Below are positions 60,481-64,000 of a stretch of 64,000 nucleotides of DNA, in pieces. Position 1 is the first letter of the stretch. Each line of letters begins with the position of its first letter. The DNA comes from Sclerodactyla briareus. Taxonomy: Eukaryota; Echinodermata; Holothuroidea; Dendrochirotida; Sclerodactylidae. The notes below the pieces were generated by a model. It saw only the letters and a list, made by a program, of their open reading frames with translations. It made no database searches and was not told the DNA's origin. Location of the stretch: assembly GCA_026419785.1 (NCBI GenBank), contig JAODTK010005568.1, positions 124,001 through 188,000 on the forward strand, given 5' to 3'. A program made the translations under genes and the position numbers.

Positions 60481-62559
60481 TTCATCCTCATATCATTTTA
60501 GTGATCCTGTCTAATCTAGCCATGTCATCAGAATTCATTGCCTTGGGCCCACTCTCCTGTAATGATGTTACGTGTATGCAACCTTTTCTCAACCCTCAGC
60601 AGAAGATTATCTGCCTTCAAATTCCCCCATCTATAGTTACCATTCTAACTTCTTTCTTTTGTCAGGGATATTTTATGTGACTGATACATGTGGTGTTTGC
60701 ACACTTGACCCTACGCATAGCCACACAATGCCCTGACTGTGGATAGTTAATTCCCCAGGCCAAGGTTACAGACGCTTTTGTTCACTGAGCTACCTGTCCT
60801 CTAGCTGGCTGTGTACCATCATCTGCTGGCACCTAGTATATTGCACTCTCATGCCAGTGCATTTTATATTGGGTACCACTGTACCAAATCCTCATATTAC
60901 TTTCAATTTGTTCATTGGCACTGCATGCGAAAACTTCAAACAACTACGTATTCGAGAATTTTGTTTCAAAACAGGACCACACAGGCGTCTTGTGATTCAG
61001 GTAATCATATTATCTACTTTAGAGAGAATGATTTAATATTCGGGTAAGGTGCTAAGCCTAACATGACATCCGAATTATGAACATGGTGTATGGTGACATA
61101 TATGCAACATGTTTGTTTGTTATAAATTTGCTGTTGGAAAATTGTTCATTTCACTTCCAGAACATGTTATGCTGTGTACTGGTTTCATTTGCTTTGGTGT
61201 CGCATAACAAATGCAGAGCAATCTGCCACAACCAATCCCTGTGGGGAAGGGGAAGGGGGAGAGTTGATGATATTCTACTGCGATTAATTGCACAATACCG
61301 CCGCACCCCTTCTATCACTGCATCGTTCTCAATAGAGCGACATGCTTGCAGTTACTCCATGTTGTAATTTTTTATTTTTAAATGTGTTTTAGTTTGTTGG
61401 CATTGGTGTGACAGTGACATGTGTAGAAGAATAGCTCACAGCCAATCTGTGCAGATGTCCGTGAATTATGAACTTGTCAATTGAATGATACACCCCCTAA
61501 TACGCCGAACAGGGTGAGCTTGTCAAAGGTTGGGTCATGGCATATCTGGTATATTGACGCCCCCCTCAGTTGACAGTTTCTTAAATATGACGTTACACTT
61601 TCCTTTGAAAATGATCAACAACGAATGTCAGATTCTTCCTACTACTTCTATATATCCGAGTAAAAGACACAACCCTCATTGTGACTGACCATTTAGAGAG
61701 ACTGATTCACATGTAGTCACTTTGGATTTGACAATGACCCAAATTTGACAGACCCTGCTCATAGTATTGCGTCATCTTATAATTGACAAATTTGTGCAAT
61801 ATCAACTGTTTTTCTAAATGTTCTGGTTTTGAATAATTGGTTTCTTTCATTTCGTTGGGGAGGGGCATGGGCGGGGGATAAGTTAGTGATATTTTACTAG
61901 ACTATTTTCCTATGGGGAAAAAGGGAAGGGGTAGCGGGGAGTGGAGTTCCTCCACTGCCCTTTGGTCGGTGCTGCACCCGGACAAAATTTAAAAATCATC
62001 GATTACCACCCTGCAAAAATTGCCACCCGAACAAAAATCTGGAACACCCGACAAGAATGGCAGAAATCAACATAAAAAGATAGAAATATGGACTTCTGGG
62101 AGTACTTTGCGGATAAATCTACCACAAAATGCTACATAGCCCCATTTTGCATGAACTTGTCCTAAAACATGCAAAAATTTTCTAAATGGGAGGGATCTTG
62201 GTTGCTCCATCTTACTCTTTCCCAATATGGTCGATCGCTAATCGTGACTAAACCCAAATCACAATTTACAGGTGTTTCGTCGGTTGCACGATTGTCAGCT
62301 GTACGATTGGAACCCTGTCTTGCAATTATGATATTACCAGAATGCAACAATGAAAGTGAATCCTGGCAACACCAAGAAATATGGTCAAAGTAGGTCCAAA
62401 CACCCAAAATACTACATTGCCAATGTCTGTGTCAATTGATCATTTCCAATGCTTCAGGCTAATGTCTTGACATGTCAGAAGGGTAAATAACCTAAAATAA
62501 CGTTAGAGCAGCATCAGAATGTGGTTGTAAGGTACTGTTTGGATCACTCAACCAAACCA
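60481..62559. other. Low-repeat stretch with weak exon candidates
   Basis: No transposon or tandem family seen. Besides the candidate at 60851, a 74-codon frame at 62169-62393 contains 'tttacag' before an open stretch to a stop, and a frame at 61077-61367 follows a 'cacttccag' word. None has a recognised domain. Confidence 0.3.
60851..61000 (+). CDS. Candidate internal exon ending at a CAG|GTAATC donor (weak)
   Basis: A plus frame of exactly 50 codons from an ATG ends in Gln encoded by CAG, directly followed by GTAATC, a plausible 5' splice site. The peptide has ordinary composition, with alternating hydrophobic and polar residues (Phe, Ile, Leu with Arg, Lys) and no low complexity. The frame remains open upstream of the ATG, so the true start may be an acceptor further left. 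No domain is recognised and no matching downstream exon could be proven. Confidence 0.2.
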
Positions 62560-62810
62560 ATCTAGTTGACACAAAACCTAGGTTACCCCTATTGTCTTTA
62601 TCTGAGGTCAAGGTCTTTTTGAGCTCATTATACAACAATCTTTATATCTTGGCAACGAAACATTTTTCAGACGGGATGTCGGTAGTGGAACACTTTGGTT
62701 CCTCCTTGCAAACTACATTTGGTGAGCAACTTTGACCTCATGGACCTTCCACCTGGAAGACCTCAATATCCTCAATTGGTAATTTTTTTGTGATGACGTG
62801 ATATCATATA
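62560..62810 (+). repeat. Family D fragment
   Basis: 'acccctattgtc', 'gaggtcaaggtc', 'acaatctttatatcttggc', 'gacgggatgtcgg', 'ttgcaaactacatttgg' and 'ttttttgtgatgac' follow the order of 59465-59720. One unit. Confidence 0.75.
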
Positions 62811-64000
62811 GAATAAACCTTATGACACGATCCTGATGATGGTCACTGAAACGGATCCACAATCATTACAAACCGGTTTTGTTTCCCAAATGATGCAAGG
62901 AATCACTAACCATTTCTGCGTTCTTGTTATCTTACTGCGTAGGACGTACTCTCGTACCAATAATTGTTCGACCCCCCGCCCTTCACTTGATTTACGTGCG
63001 AAACTGGGTTGCAACTCCATCATTTATTGGAGGAAGCCATCGCAGGTTATAAGGCTCCCGGCTCATGAACTAGGAGTTCTCTCTCTCATAGCCTTTGAGG
63101 CCTGGTTGATTCTTTCTTGCAATGCTCGTATAGCACATGGAGACTGCTGTTTGTGCAATCAAAGCTATCTTACTGCTTTGTACATTGTCATGGTGTTCTC
63201 CCCTTTCACACAGCAGAATATAATTCTGTCCCTTTACCATACCGCCCGCGCTATTTATTTTCTAATGTGATATTGTGGTTGTGTTTTCTCGTCTTTGTGT
63301 AATTCATCTCTTCTTCTTTTTTCGTGGCAAATATGACAAACCTGCTTCTACACGTTTGGGCCTATATCACGGATTTCTTCCAAGAATAACACTCCGTGTA
63401 GGAAGATGGCAGACTATGTTTCAGCTTACTCCTCGTGATATCATGAAGTTTTCGGATTAAGGAATATAAGAGACCAGTGGGTATCAACCAATACAGCTGC
63501 TGGGGTTTCCGACTGAAGCATGCAGGCTCATTTGCTAGATTGGTCCAGGATAGTAAACCCCCTACACAATATTGCTTGTGCCCCGAACCTACTAGGTTGC
63601 ACCACATTGTCAAACAATATTTACAAGTGGTGCTCTGTATAGATAAAGATTGCAGTACGCAAGTTAGTGTAAAAACCTTTATTATTTTACCACGTGGCTC
63701 TATGCCCATCATGTGCTTTGTTAATTAGTATATGCCCACGGCGTTGTGTTTTTATTTTTTCATTTCATGTATGTTATTATCATATTCAAAGATGGTAGTC
63801 AGCATCATGTGTGAGAGCACTGTCTCCAATAGTGAGAGGTCACTCGTATAAGAGGCAATTAAGGGGATGAAGGAAAATACCTTTGACCCTGGAAACAAAT
63901 TAGCATGCATGTGTCGATGTGACAATTGTTAATCAAGCAAGCAAATTGTCTTCTCTCAGGTAGATAGGATGATCTACCCGCTGGCATGCATGGGTGCGAC
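62811..64000. other. Unassigned right edge
   Basis: A 144-codon plus frame (62836-63270) and a 116-codon minus frame (63362-63712) show no domain I recognise. The plus frame ends in hydrophobic sequence. No repeat is seen. Confidence 0.3.

Overview
This looks like nuclear DNA from an animal, most likely a marine invertebrate. An echinoderm is my best guess, at low confidence. It has no operons, ribosomal RNA or bacterial gene packing. Coding sequence is almost entirely decayed retrotransposon protein. Tandem families of about 320, 430 and 260 bases, simple repeats (CA, TAA, GATA/GACA) and inverted-repeat transposons fill much of the rest. I found no host gene I can name. A few small open frames are listed as weak exon candidates.

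Layout. 0.36-5.35 kb is one block of a 320-base tandem family split by two DNA transposons. 5.5-8.2 kb holds two more copies of the first transposon, head to tail. 8.8-9.7 kb is a long-armed inverted repeat. 11.1-13.5 kb carries a dispersed family and purine tracts. 15.6-17.05 kb is a 430-base tandem family, followed by a compound GC/GACA/GATA simple repeat. 19.0-21.4 kb (minus) is an L2/CR1-like LINE with endonuclease and reverse transcriptase. 22.0-24.9 kb is 320-base repeat again, broken by TAA and CA expansions including a 960-base CA tract. 25.6-26.4 kb is a foldback-like element with GC-rich arms. 29.1-30.4 kb is more 320-base repeat. 31.4-32.0 kb and 37.0-37.6 kb (plus) are LINE 3' ends. 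37.9-41.2 kb (minus) is a DIRS-like tyrosine-recombinase retroelement in a GC-rich island. 42.8-44.1 kb (minus) is another endonuclease-type LINE. 44.6-57.0 kb is a tandem pair of 6.2-kb units, each with an R2-type LINE (reverse transcriptase, Cys-His finger, restriction-like endonuclease). 58.0-59.7 kb and 62.6-62.8 kb carry an AGGTCA-rich tandem family. The final 5 kb is mostly low in repeats.

The elements do not cooperate as a pathway; they are a nested record of insertions. Nearly every retroelement frame is broken by single-base insertions and deletions. The two 6.2-kb units are base-for-base alike over a central 2,971 bases and differ by many small indels outside it. That pattern suggests uneven correction of noisy long reads, so some 'frameshifts' may not be real. 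Domain calls come from recognising conserved motifs by eye; none was checked against a database.
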